Source of the DNA: Ottelia alismoides
Lineage: Eukaryota; Streptophyta; Magnoliopsida; Alismatales; Hydrocharitaceae
DNA: 64,000 nucleotides
NCBI GenBank assembly: GCA_037367405.1
Contig: JAZKJV010003274.1
Coordinates: 26,149 to 90,148, forward strand
Reading direction: 5' to 3'
A program made the position numbers and the translations under genes. Positions 22,201 through 34,200 of the stretch are shown here, one piece after another. Within the stretch, counting starts at the first letter, position 1. Each line of letters starts with the position of its first letter. The notes under the pieces were generated by a model. It ran no database searches and was not told the origin of the DNA. It saw only the letters and a program-made list of their open reading frames with translations.

Positions 22201-25200
22201 AGTCATGATTGCCAATGGCACTCATTCCCCCATCGCTGGTCAGGGGGAGGCTAGATTGACATCCTCTATGCAGCTCAAGAATGTGCTACATGCACCTGAT
22301 TTCTCAATGAATTTATTGTCAATTAGCCAAATTACAAAAGATCTACATTGTCGGGCAATTTTTGATCCATCTTCTTTGACTTTTCAGGACATCCATACGG
22401 GCAATGTGATTGGTCGTGGCTATGAGCAAGGAGGCCTATATCGCCTGAACCAGACTCCTTTTGCTGGATCCTCAACCTCTTCTGGACAAGTATCACCCTT
22501 ATTATGGCATCTGCGTTTTGGTCATTTACCGCTTCAGAAGTTGCGTCATGTTTTACCTTATGGTCTCCCTCGCACACCTATTCAGTGTGAGGCATGTCAG
22601 TTGGGAAAGCATCACATGTCATCCTTTCCCAGTCGTCCTGGTCGGAGTAGTACCTCCAAGTTTGAGTTATTTCATATTGATATCTGGGGTCCGAGTCGTG
22701 TACCCGATCATCAGGGACACAGATTTTATATAGTTTTTGTGGATGATTTTTCTAGAGTGTCATGGGTATTTCTGATGAAAAATAAATCTGAAGCAAGAAA
22801 TATCATTATCCATTTTCTGAATGAAATACAAAATGTTTTTTCTACATCTGTGAAACTTGTGAGAAGTGACAATGCTTTAGAGTTGTGCACTAATATTCTT
22901 GCCAATTACTATTCCTCAAAAGGAATTATTCACCAAACATCTTATGCTCATACATCTCAAGAGAATGGGATTGTTGAAAGAAAACACCGTCACCTTCTTG
23001 ATGTCACTAGATCACTACTTATACAGAGTCATATTCCCTATTCCTACTGGGGTGATGCAGTTCTTACTGCATGTTACCTAATCAACCGTATGCCTTCGTC
23101 TGTCTTGAATGAACAGATTCCATTCTCACTTATTCATCCTGACAAGGATCTGTTCACTCTCACCCCTCGTGTGTTTAGGTCGGTTGCGTTTGTCCATCAG
23201 TTGTCGCCAGGTACTGACAAGCTCTTTCCTAGGGCTGTGTCAAGTGTGTCTTTGTTGGGTACTCCAGAACTCAAAAGGGGTACAAGTGCTTTGATCCTCT
23301 GCGTCGGCGGTATATGATCAGTGCAGATGTTACATTTTTTGAATCTGTTATGTATTTCTCAGCATCAGGAGACAAGCATATTCCACCTATACCACCTGGT
23401 GCCATATACATGACACCACCACCACCTCAGATGCCATCACCACCACCACCACCACCACCACAGCAGCCTATCTCACCGTTCCCACTCCATTATACCCGCA
23501 GGCTTCCTCCACTAGCTCATGGTCATGACTCGTCCACTAGCTCGCCTATGGTATGTAATGAGAATATTAATGTTGATGGATCTGACGACATTTCTGAGCA
23601 GGTTGTGGTGCAGGAGCCAGATGAGGCTACAACTGAATTGGATATTCACATTGCTTTACGGAAGTCGAAGAGGAGTTGTGCCAAATATCCATTATCAGCC
23701 TCTGTATCCTTTGAGCGGCTATCTGGAGATTTCAGGTCGTTTGCTATGGCACTCTCAGCTATAGATATTCCACGGAATCATCATGAGGCTCTGCAGGATA
23801 GTAGATGGCGACTAGCAATGGAAGAAAAAATGGCAGCACTTCAGTCCAGAGGAACTTGGACTTTGGTTTCTATACCTCCAGATGTGAACCCAGTGAGCTG
23901 CAAGTGGGTGTTCATAGTGAAGAAAAATGCAGATGGCTCTATTTACAGGTACAAGGCGCGTCTGGTGGCACGTGGCTTCACACAAACATACGGGGTGGAT
24001 TATCTTGACACATTCTCGCTTGTGGCACGTCATTCCACTCTAAGGATCTTGTTGTCAGTTGCAGTTGCTCGAGACTAGCCGCTCCATCAGTTGGACGTGA
24101 AGAATGCATTCTTGTATGGAGATCTGCAGGAAGAGGTGTATATGCAACAGCCACCTGGTTTTGCTGTTGAGGGGGAGTGCTCCAAGGTATGCAGGTTGCA
24201 TAAGGCTATCTATGGCCTTAAGCAGAGCCCCAGAGCATGGTTTCAGAAGCTCTCGGATCTCTTCGAGAAACAAGGATACAAACGCTCCAATGCTGATCAT
24301 TCCTTGTTTGTACAGAAAACCGTGAGAGGTATCATTGTCATTATGGTTTATGTTGATGACATCTTGATTACAGGAGATGATGAGCAGGGCATAAGGCAGG
24401 CGAAAGAAATGCTGGGTAGTGAATTTGTCACTAAGGATCTTGGGGTCCTTAGATACTTTCTGGGGCTTGAATTTGCTAGAAATTCCTATGGGCTAGTCAT
24501 GTCACAAAGGAAATATGTTACAGATCTGTTGAGTGAAACAGGTATGCTTGAGTGTCGACCTGCTACGACACCAATGGATCCCAGCATGAAGCTTTATGAA
24601 GATAACACAGAGGAGGTGGACAGGAGAAGATATAGAGAACTGGTAGGCAAACTGTTGTATGTCACGATCACTAGACCAGATATATTATTTGCAGTGAGCC
24701 GTGTGAGCCAGTTCATGGAGCAACCACGCCAGGTGCATATGGATGCAATCATATGATTCTTAGATATCTCAAATCTTCTCCAGGTGCAGGTCTGCTATTC
24801 AAGAAAGGAAAGGGGATCTCTATCTCAGCATGTGCAGACGTAGACTATGCAGGATGTCCCAAGGATAGGAAGTCCACCTCAGGGTACGCTGTCTATGTTG
24901 GAGATGCCCTTGTCTCATGGAGAAGTAAGAAACAAACGGTAGTAGCTAGATCTAGTGCTGAATCCGAATATAGGGCTATGGCCCAGGCTACTACAGAGAT
25001 GATGTGGGTGAAAGCTGTGCTTACAGACCTATGTTTAGATGTACCACTTCCTATGAACTTGGAATGTGATAATCAGGCTGCCTTGTTTATTGCAAATAAC
25101 CCAGCATTCCATGAGCGGACCAAGCATATTGAGGTGGATTGTCACTTCATACGTGATATGATTCAGAAAGGATTCATTGCTACATCTCATGTTACATCAG

Positions 25201-28200
25201 AGAATCAGACTGCGGACATATTCACCAAGGCATTGCTACGAGGTCCATTTCAGAAGTGTGCTTCCAAGCTGAGCATGATTGATATCTATGCTCCATCTTG
25301 AGGGGGAGTGTTAACGCATACAATAATAAGTAGTATCTGTACTTTTCTCTATTTTGTTTTTCTTCATAGTATGCTTTATGTAATTTACCCATAGGCTACT
25401 CTCCTATATAAGAGAGCCTAGGGTTCATGGAATAAACAAGTTATTCGTTTCTCCCAACATGTATGGATGCATAAGACTTGCACGTGGCTTGCGTACTATT
25501 GATACATTTTTGCATTGTTGAGCTAAACACCATGGACATAGTCCTTCATCATTTTCGTGGGATTCGAGGTATCCAGATGTCTTGTGATACCTCGTCTCAT
25601 TTACACTCCATTGATTTACGTGGAAAGATTAAAATGGATTAGGCGGGCTTCCATGCATGACATCTGTGGGGATTACAGTATTACCCGACGATTCATTGGT
25701 CGACATGGATGCACGCTAGATTATGTCGTAAGTTCCAAGCTACTTTACGTAAAAATCATTTTATTCTATTTTATACTGTTCTAATAAGCGTAATTCCTAT
25801 TGCATGTGTCCCACTTCAACGAGATAGTGCGCCTTTCAGATGATGATGCTCTGTAAATGAAGGATCTTGCTGTTGAAGCAAGCCTACGTCTATGTGAATC
25901 TATCTAAAGACATCTGTAGGGATTAGAGTATTACCCGACGATTCATTGGTCGACATGGATGCACGCTAGATTATGTCGTAAGTTCCAAGCTACTTTACGT
26001 AAAAATCATTTTATTCTATTTTATACTGTTCTAATAAGCGTAATTCCTATTGCATGTGTCCCACTTCAACGAGATAGTGCGCCTTTCAGATGATGATGCT
26101 CTGCAAATGAAGGATCTTGCTGTCGAAGCAAGCCTACGTCTATGTGAATCTATCCAAAGACAATTCAGGGACGACCCAGAGGAGAAGGCTGCTGAAGAAG
26201 ATGTTGACGTTGAAGCTGCGTCTTGGTGACGTGGACGTGGTCAAGGACGAGGACAGGGATGAGCCCATCGATAGAGGGCAAACGAGACTTGTGGCGAAGG
26301 AGATGTCCCAATTAAGATACAACTACCTCAGTCCGGCATAGAGTTTGAGATTCTCATTCCAGAGTATGGCCATCAAGAGGGCACATCACCTACACCATAG
26401 AGGGATCGAGTTGCTATAAATGCAGGAACTTCGCGTCACTCACCCCTCCCAACATTGGACTTCTGTGGTACTGAAGAAACGGATGTGGGCCAAATTGCTT
26501 ATATAGATCAACACAACCAACTCCATGGATTCGAGCCAAGCGCACTCGAGACATCTAACCAGTCAAGTTGCAATACAAACAAAGAAGGGATGTCAAGGAT
26601 AAAACCACATCCATGTGATTGTTATTGTAATATAAAACATGTATGTCATTTCTAAATAAACTATGTATGCACATCTCCCTTTTCTGAACGAAATATAAAT
26701 TCAAAGGTCCTAAGTTTATTTGTTGTTGACTTGCATTCTTGTTGTGGATCATTTTTCTTGTGTTGACATTTTTTTTATTTAACAAAATTTTTTCTTCCCT
26801 AAAAAACAGCAACAATAGACTTGCTAGTTGAAGCACCACACCAAGAGAGTTGCTGCTTCTATTTTTTGTCTAGGCCAAAGCCGTCTCTTCAAGCGACGGC
26901 TTTGGTTAAAAGACGCTTCTTTAAGAGGTAGCTTTTACTTGACTAAAGCTGCTTCTTGAAGAGGCGACTTACCTATGGTACATAACAAAAAAATAATTGC
27001 GATCGTCCAAGGCTAAGTTTTGAAACTTGCCCATGGGATGGATTTCCTCGTCGCTGGTAATAGATGGATGCGCTTATATCTACTCTGCTGTGTTGGGATC
27101 TCCACCTATCACACCGTGTTGAGATTATTATCTTTTGGTGTTATTTATGCATTTTTATTTCTTCATGAACCTTCTTAAAATTTACCAAATGGTTTTTCTC
27201 CTATATAAGAGAGCCCCGAGGTTCTATGAATATCAAGTCATTGGTTTTCCTCAACATGGTATCAGAGCAACGGTCTTAGATCGGGGTTCATGTATCCTAC
27301 CCTATATAAGAGAGCCCCGAGGTTCTATGAATATCAAGTCATTGGTTTTCCTCAACATGGTATCAGAGCAACGGTCTTTTGGTGTTATTTATGCATTTTT
27401 ATTTCTTCATGAACCTTCTTAAAATTTACCAAATGGTTTTTCTCCTATATAAGAGAGCCCCGAGGTTCTATGAATATCAAGTCATTGGTTTTCCTCAACA
27501 TGGTATCAGAGCAACGGTCTTAGATCGGGGTTCATGTATCCTACCCTAACCCTACCCCCTATGCCCCCTCATCGCGCGCGTGATCCGCCCCCCTCCTCCC
27601 CCCTTGCTTTTGCCTTGCCCAACAACCCCCACGACCGCCTACTACGCCCTACGGCCGCCCGCGACCCCCCCCTCCCCCGACCCTCGATGCATGACCTTCC
27701 TGCGGGCGCCCCACGGCCTCCCCTACGCCCACGCCCCGCGGTCCCTGCACCTACGCACACCCCTTGCACACGAACGCCCTTGCGCCTGCATGCGCCTGCC
27801 CCTGCGCATACCGTGCCACAGTGCACAATGCGTCCTGTGCCACCGTGCCCTGCGCACAGGTGTGCAAGTGCAGCTGCGTGCACGCGTGCATCTACGTGCC
27901 CTTGCGAGCATCGTTCACACATCTGCGTGCATCAACGCGTACCGCTGCGCTTGGAAAACCTAGCCTAAAACAACAAGAAATGAGGATGGTTGTATGATTC
28001 TACAGATACAACCAATCCTCTATATGTGATTGCGTAGACTCATTTATAAAAGTCTACTCCTCGGTTTTGTGTCGGATTTCAGCATTCTCACTACCATGTC
28101 AGAGAAGAAGGTGATTTCTTTTCGTCCGGTACCTTTAAGGACCCGACTCCCATTGTGAAGATGGATGGGACCAACTACGAGTTGTGGTCCATGCAGTATC

Positions 28201-31200
28201 ACACCCTGATGAAGTGCCATAACAAGGAGCACATTCTGACGGATCCAAAGCCGGAGGACAAGATTGGGGCTAATGCTTCTTGGAAGCAAGATGATGCCCA
28301 TACTCGCATTTGGCTCTCCGCGACGCTCACCACGGAGATTGCCAATGATATAGTCAACCCACAACAAAAGCTATGTGGGATTTCTTAGCAGCCACGAATG
28401 GACAAGCGAAAATTGAGAGCAAAATTTTACAGTTGCAGTTTGATATTTTTTCGACTAAGCAGAATGGTCGACCTCTTCATGCTTACTTCTCGTATCTTAG
28501 AGGCATGTTTGTGCACCGGCATAGCTTCATGCCTATTACTACGAGCGCTGAGCAATAACAGTCGTATCGCAATGCAACTATGACGGGAGTATTTTTGTCA
28601 TCTCTAGATTTTGAGTACGATGCAACACGTACTCAACTTCTTACAGGAGAGACGATACCTCCAATCGAGGACGTTTACAAGAGACTGAGCAAAATTACTA
28701 CATCATCTATTATTGTGGCTCAGACTCCTTTTATGATAGTATCTTGTGGCAAAGGGAATACTTCGTAGTTATGTGGTCGAGGAGCAGAGATCGTCAGCGA
28801 GGTTCATGTTCACATTGCCATCGTCTGGGTCATTCTGAGGAGACATACTATCAGAAGCGTGGGTATCCAACCTCTGCCCGAGTTGCTGAGCAGACCGAGC
28901 CTCTGTCTACACCTGCATCGGCTTATGATGCATGTTTTGATGATATTGTTTCCAGGCTATAAAAGATGATGACTACTCCAACTACTTCTCCTACAGGTTC
29001 TTCAGATGTCGCACATATTGCTAGAGCCTCTTCGAGCTTGTCGAGTATTGTTTATGCTCTTACTAGTAGCAACAGTTCAGATTTGTCTGACTGGAACTTG
29101 GACTCTGGAGCATCTCATCATATGTGCAACGATCGAACACAATTTACTTCGTACAGGTCTATCCCTTCGGGTAGATCAGTAGTTATTGCCAATGGTGTGC
29201 ATCTACCCATTGTTGGTCAGGGAGAGATTGTTCTATTATTCTAGCTCCCTTGATGCATCTGCAAAATGTCTTATATGCTTCATCTTTTCATATGAATCTT
29301 TTGTCTATTAGCCACATTACAAAAGATTCGCATTGTCGTGCCATATTCGATCCTTCTTCTCTTTCAAGACATACTCACGGGGATGGTGATTGGATGTGGC
29401 TGTGAGCAGAGGGACTCTACAGACTTGTCCAGCCTCCTTGTGCAGGGACTGCTACTATCCCTTCTCGACCTGTCTCCCCGTTTCTGTAGCATCTTTGCTT
29501 TGGTCACCTTCCTATGCAGAAGCTGTATCATGTCCTCCTGCAGATCTCTACTCGTACTAGTCTGGAGTGTGAGGCGTGTCATCTTGGGAAGCACCATCGT
29601 TCCTCTTTTCTAAGTCGTCAGAATCGTCATAGTAGTTAGTTGTTTGAGTTGGTTCGGAAGCTGGTCCTATTGTCAAAATTTTCCTTATTGAGATAAAAAA
29701 TAATTTTCTGCTAACGTGAAGTTTATTCGCACTGACAATGCTTTAGAGTTTTCTACTTTACAGTTATTGAACTTCCTCACATCTATTGGTGTTATTCATC
29801 AAACTTCGTATACTTACACTTCACAATAGAACGGTATTGTTGCACACAAACATCGTCATCTTTTGGATGTCACAAGGACTCTTTTGATTCAGAGCCGAGT
29901 TCCTCATTCTTTCTGAGATGATGCAGTTCTTACTGCATGTTACTTGATGAACCGCATGCCATCCACTATGCTTGGAGAAAAAGTTCCTTTCTTGATTGCG
30001 TTTCCCGAGAAGGTCTTATTCTCACTTACCCCTAGAGTCTTTGGATCTGTGGCGTTTGTCCACAATTTTAGTTCTGGTCATGACAAGCTCTCTCCTAAAG
30101 CTGTCAAATATGTGTTCGTTGGCTATTCTCGTACCCAAAAAGGGTATCAGTGTTTTGATACTGTTGAAAGAAAATATTATGTGAGTGCAGATGTCACATT
30201 TTTTGAGTCTATTATGTATTTTTCTCCTACAGGTGATACGTTGTCTAATGCTGAATCTGGTGAGGATATCTTCGTTCCTCCACCATCGATATCTCCACCA
30301 ACAAGTCCTCATGATGAGTCTCAGTTACCACCTCCTCCTCCACCTCCTCCACCTCCATCTACCATGACTTACTTCCTACTTCATTTTTATTTTCACATGT
30401 CCTCTACTCGCTCCTCTGCTCCTGCACCCAGTCATCCAGCATGCCCCGTGGTATGTAATGAACATATTGTTTCTAGTGATGGCAATGGTGATATGCTTTA
30501 TACACATACACAAGAGAATATGATAACAGAGAACATAGAGGTTGATGACCTTGATATACCTATTGCCTTAAGGAAGCCTCGTCGCAACTGTGTTAAGTAC
30601 CCTCTAGCTATGCATGCCTCCTTGGACCATCTTTCAGAGGAGTACATGAAGTTTGTTATGAGTCCCTCAGCCATTACTATACCACAAACATATCATTATG
30701 TCGTACAAGATAGTAGTTGGTGGCTTACCATGGAAGAAGAGATGGTCGCTTTGCACTATTGTGATATCTGGAGTGATGCTTCTGCCTGTCCAAGTGCATC
30801 TGTAGTGGGGTGCAAATAGATATTTACGGTGAAGCAGCGAGCAAATGGCAGTGTGGATCGCTACAAGGCAAGGGATTGTAGCATGTGGTTTCACCCATAC
30901 TTATGGGGTGGATTATCAGGTCACCTTTTTCTCCAATGGCCAGGCACTCAACATTACGCATTCTCCTATCAGTTGTTGTTTCACGTGAATGGCCTCTTTA
31001 TCAGCTTGATGTAAGGAATGCATTTCTATATGGAGATTTACATGAGGAAGTTTAGTTACAACGACCACCAGGATTTGCTGTCGAGGAGGAGTCTCGAAAG
31101 GTATGTAGGCTCCACAAGGCAATTTATGGCTTGAAGCAAAGTCTTAGAACTTGGTACCAGAAGCTCTCAGAGTTGATAGAGCATCAGGGATTTATTCAGT

Positions 31201-34200
31201 CCACTGCGGATCACTCATTTTTTGTTCAGAGGATACAGAGAGGTACATTTACTATTCTTGTCTATGTTGATGATATTATTGTCACTGGTAATGATAAGCA
31301 AGGCATTTAGGCAGCCAAGGAGTTCCTAGGTCGACAGTTTATGATCAAGGATCCTGGCAATCTCAGATACTTCCTTTGATCAGAATTTGTCAGGAACCAG
31401 CATGGTCTTGTGATGACCCAAAGAATGTTTCTAATCTTCTATTAGAGACATATATGACAGGGTGCAAATGATGATGATACTGAGGAGATAGATAAGAGGA
31501 GATACAAGGAACTAGTAGGGAGGCTCCTATATGCTACTATCACTAGACCAGATATACGCTTTATTGTTAGCAAGGTGAGGCAGTTCATGGAGCAGTCCAG
31601 AAAGGTGCATATGGCTGTTGTTTATATAATTTTGAGATATCTGAAGTCCTCACTAAGTACTGGTCTCTTATTCGGCAGAGGCATGTCTCTTAACATCACA
31701 ACATGTGCAAACACAGATTACGCAGAATGCCCTCGAGACATGAAGTCCACTTCTGGGTTTGCTATATTTGTTGGTAAATAACTCGTGTCATGGAAAAGTA
31801 AGAAGTAGACTGTAGTTGCCAAATCTAGTGCAGAATCCGAATACAGGACCTTGGCTCAAGGATGCACAGAGATGATGTGGCTCAGGTCAGTTCCGACTGA
31901 TCTTGCTGTTGATGTACCTCTTCCTATGCATCTTCTATGTGATAATCAAGCAGCACTATTTGCAAATAATCCTGCATTCCATGAGCGTACAAAGCATATA
32001 GAAGTGGATTGCCGCTATATAAGAGACATAATTCAGAAGGGTCTCATATCTACCTCTCATGTTTCTACTGAAGATCAGACTGCAGATATATTCACCAAAG
32101 CACTTACTGGAGGGCCTTTCCAAAGATGACGTTCCAAGCTGAGCATGATAGACATATATGCTCCAACTTGAGGGGGAGTGTTGAGATTATTATTATCTTT
32201 TGGTGTTATTTATGTACTTACTGGAGGTCCTTTCCAAAGATGACGTTCCAAGCTAAGCATGATAGACATATATGCTCCAGCTTGAGGGGGATTGTTGAGA
32301 TTATTATTATCTTTTGGTGTTATTTATGTATTTTTATTTTTCATGAACCTTCTTGTAATTTACCCAAGGGTTTTTCTCCTATACAAGAGACCCCAGGGGT
32401 TCTATGAATATCAAGTCATTGATTTTCTCCAATACATCATGGTATCTCGCATCTCCTCTGTGGTCGTGCACAACGTCAACAACATCAAGTGGTCTCGAGA
32501 TGCCCATTGTTGGTATGATTTCTTTCAATATAATGCCAATGGATGCCAGACTTTTCGCAACTGCTAATTGAGTAAGGTTCGCAACTGCCAATGGAGTAAG
32601 GTCTGAGCTTATCTGATTTTTTTCAGAGCATCGCTACGAGGAGTAGATCTGTAGTGAAATTACTATCGTGCATGAGTAGTAGGACTTACTGGAGGGCCTT
32701 TCCAAAGATGACGTTCCAAGCTGAGCATGATAGACATATATGCTCCAGCTTGAGGGGGAGTGTTGAGATTATTATTATCTTTTGGCGTTATTTATGTACT
32801 TACCGGAGGTCCTTTCCAAAGATGACGTTCCAAGCTAAGCATGATAGACATATATGCTCCAGCTTGAGGGGGAGTGTTGAGATTATTATTATCTTTTGGT
32901 GTTATTTATGTATTTTTATTTTTTATGAACCTTCTTGTAATTTACCCAAGGGTTTTTCTCCTATACAAGAGACCCCAGAGGTTCTATGAATATCAAGTCA
33001 TTGATTTTCTCCAATACATCATGGTATCTCGCATCTCCTCTGTGGTCGTGCACAACGTCAACAACATCACGTGGTCTCGAGATACCCATTGTTGGTCTGA
33101 TTTCTTTCAATATAATGCCAATGGATGCCAGACTTTTCGCAACTGCTAATTGAGTTAGGTTCGCAACTGCCAATGGAGTAAGGTCTGAGCTTATCTGATT
33201 TTTTTCAGAGCATCGCTACGAGGAGTAGATCTGTAGTGAAATTACTATCGTGCATGAGTAGTAGGACTCCTTCTACTGGTTTTTAGGATTAAGGACTAAG
33301 GAGAGAACCAATCGACTAAAATCGTTTATGTTTGGGCTCATGAGCACGAGAAATCAAAACCACGACATGAACTTGGGAATATAAAATAAACAAAATCAAA
33401 TCTTGATAACAAGAATCAATCTGCTTTGATATCATGTGGAAAGTGATGATGCTAAAACATAATAATCAGAGATAAAGAACATGGAGAACAATGGGATTTA
33501 ACGTGAACTCCTACTCCTTAAGGAGCGAGATGAAATCATGGGAGGTTCTCGCATCTCACATCTCTGCAGCCACACACATCGCTAGGTCTCGAGATTACAC
33601 GTTCTTGGAGAGTTTCTTCCAATATACTGCCATGGAGTGAGGTCTGAACTTGAGAGAGGTCTGAATTTTTTTCAAAGCATCACTGCGAGGAGTGAAATTA
33701 CTGCCGTGCATGAGTTGTAGGGCCCCTTCTATGGGTTTTTATGGTTAAGGACTGAGGAGAGAACCATCGACCAAAACCGTGCATGTCTGGACTCATGACC
33801 TCGCCCATAAGGAGCGAGATGAAATCATGGGAGGTTCTCGCATCTCGCATCTCTGCAGCCACACACATCGCTAGGTCTCGAGATTACACGTTCTTGGAGA
33901 GTTTCTTCCAATATACTGCCATGGAGTGAGGTCTGAACTTGAGAGAGGTCTGAATTTTTTTCAAAGCATCACTGCGAGGAGTGAAATTACTGCCGTGCAT
34001 GAGTTGTAGGGCCCCTTCTATGGGTTTTTATGGTTAAGGACTGCGGAGAGAACCATCGACCAAAACCGTGCATGTCTGGACTCATGACCTCGCCCATAAG
34101 GGTGATGCCATCACCATCAGAACATATGCTCAAGAGAAATCAAAACCACGACATGAACTTGGGAATATAAAATAATCAAAATCAAATCTTGATAAGACCA

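Larger units (their letters stand above)
20306..25459 (+). mobile_element. Ty1/copia LTR retrotransposon (copia 1), recently inserted
   Basis: 5154 bp with 151 bp LTRs (TGTTAACG...CCCAACA) that look identical, a 5 bp target duplication TGTAT, a primer-binding site directly after the 5' LTR and a purine tract before the 3' LTR. The gag-protease-integrase-RT-RNase H order is that of Ty1/copia. Identical LTRs imply recent insertion, yet the polyprotein has three breaks (near 23240, at 24076-24078 and near 24752). It landed in exon 2 of a dead PMD gene. Confidence 0.93.
27117..33265 (+). mobile_element. Degenerate Ty1/copia element (copia 2) with multiplied LTR modules
   Basis: Same lineage as copia 1 (shared [10 protein letters not shown] gag start, similar LTR TATA region), but every domain carries stops and frame shifts. 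The 5' side has one full LTR (27117-27256) and two further LTR 3' parts, each followed by a primer site. The 3' side has a 42 bp LTR stub (32179-32220) and two full 147 bp LTRs inside a 582 bp tandem duplication. The outer boundaries and target duplication of the original element are not clear. Confidence 0.8.

Noticed and set aside
27530..27565. Telomere-like CCCTAACCCTA words
   Set aside because: Only two short units, also present after the copia 1 LTR near 20500. They belong to the copia leader.
27534..27997. Pro/Arg/Cys-rich open frames after the copia 2 primer site
   Set aside because: Same type of GC-rich leader as in copia 1, open on both strands.
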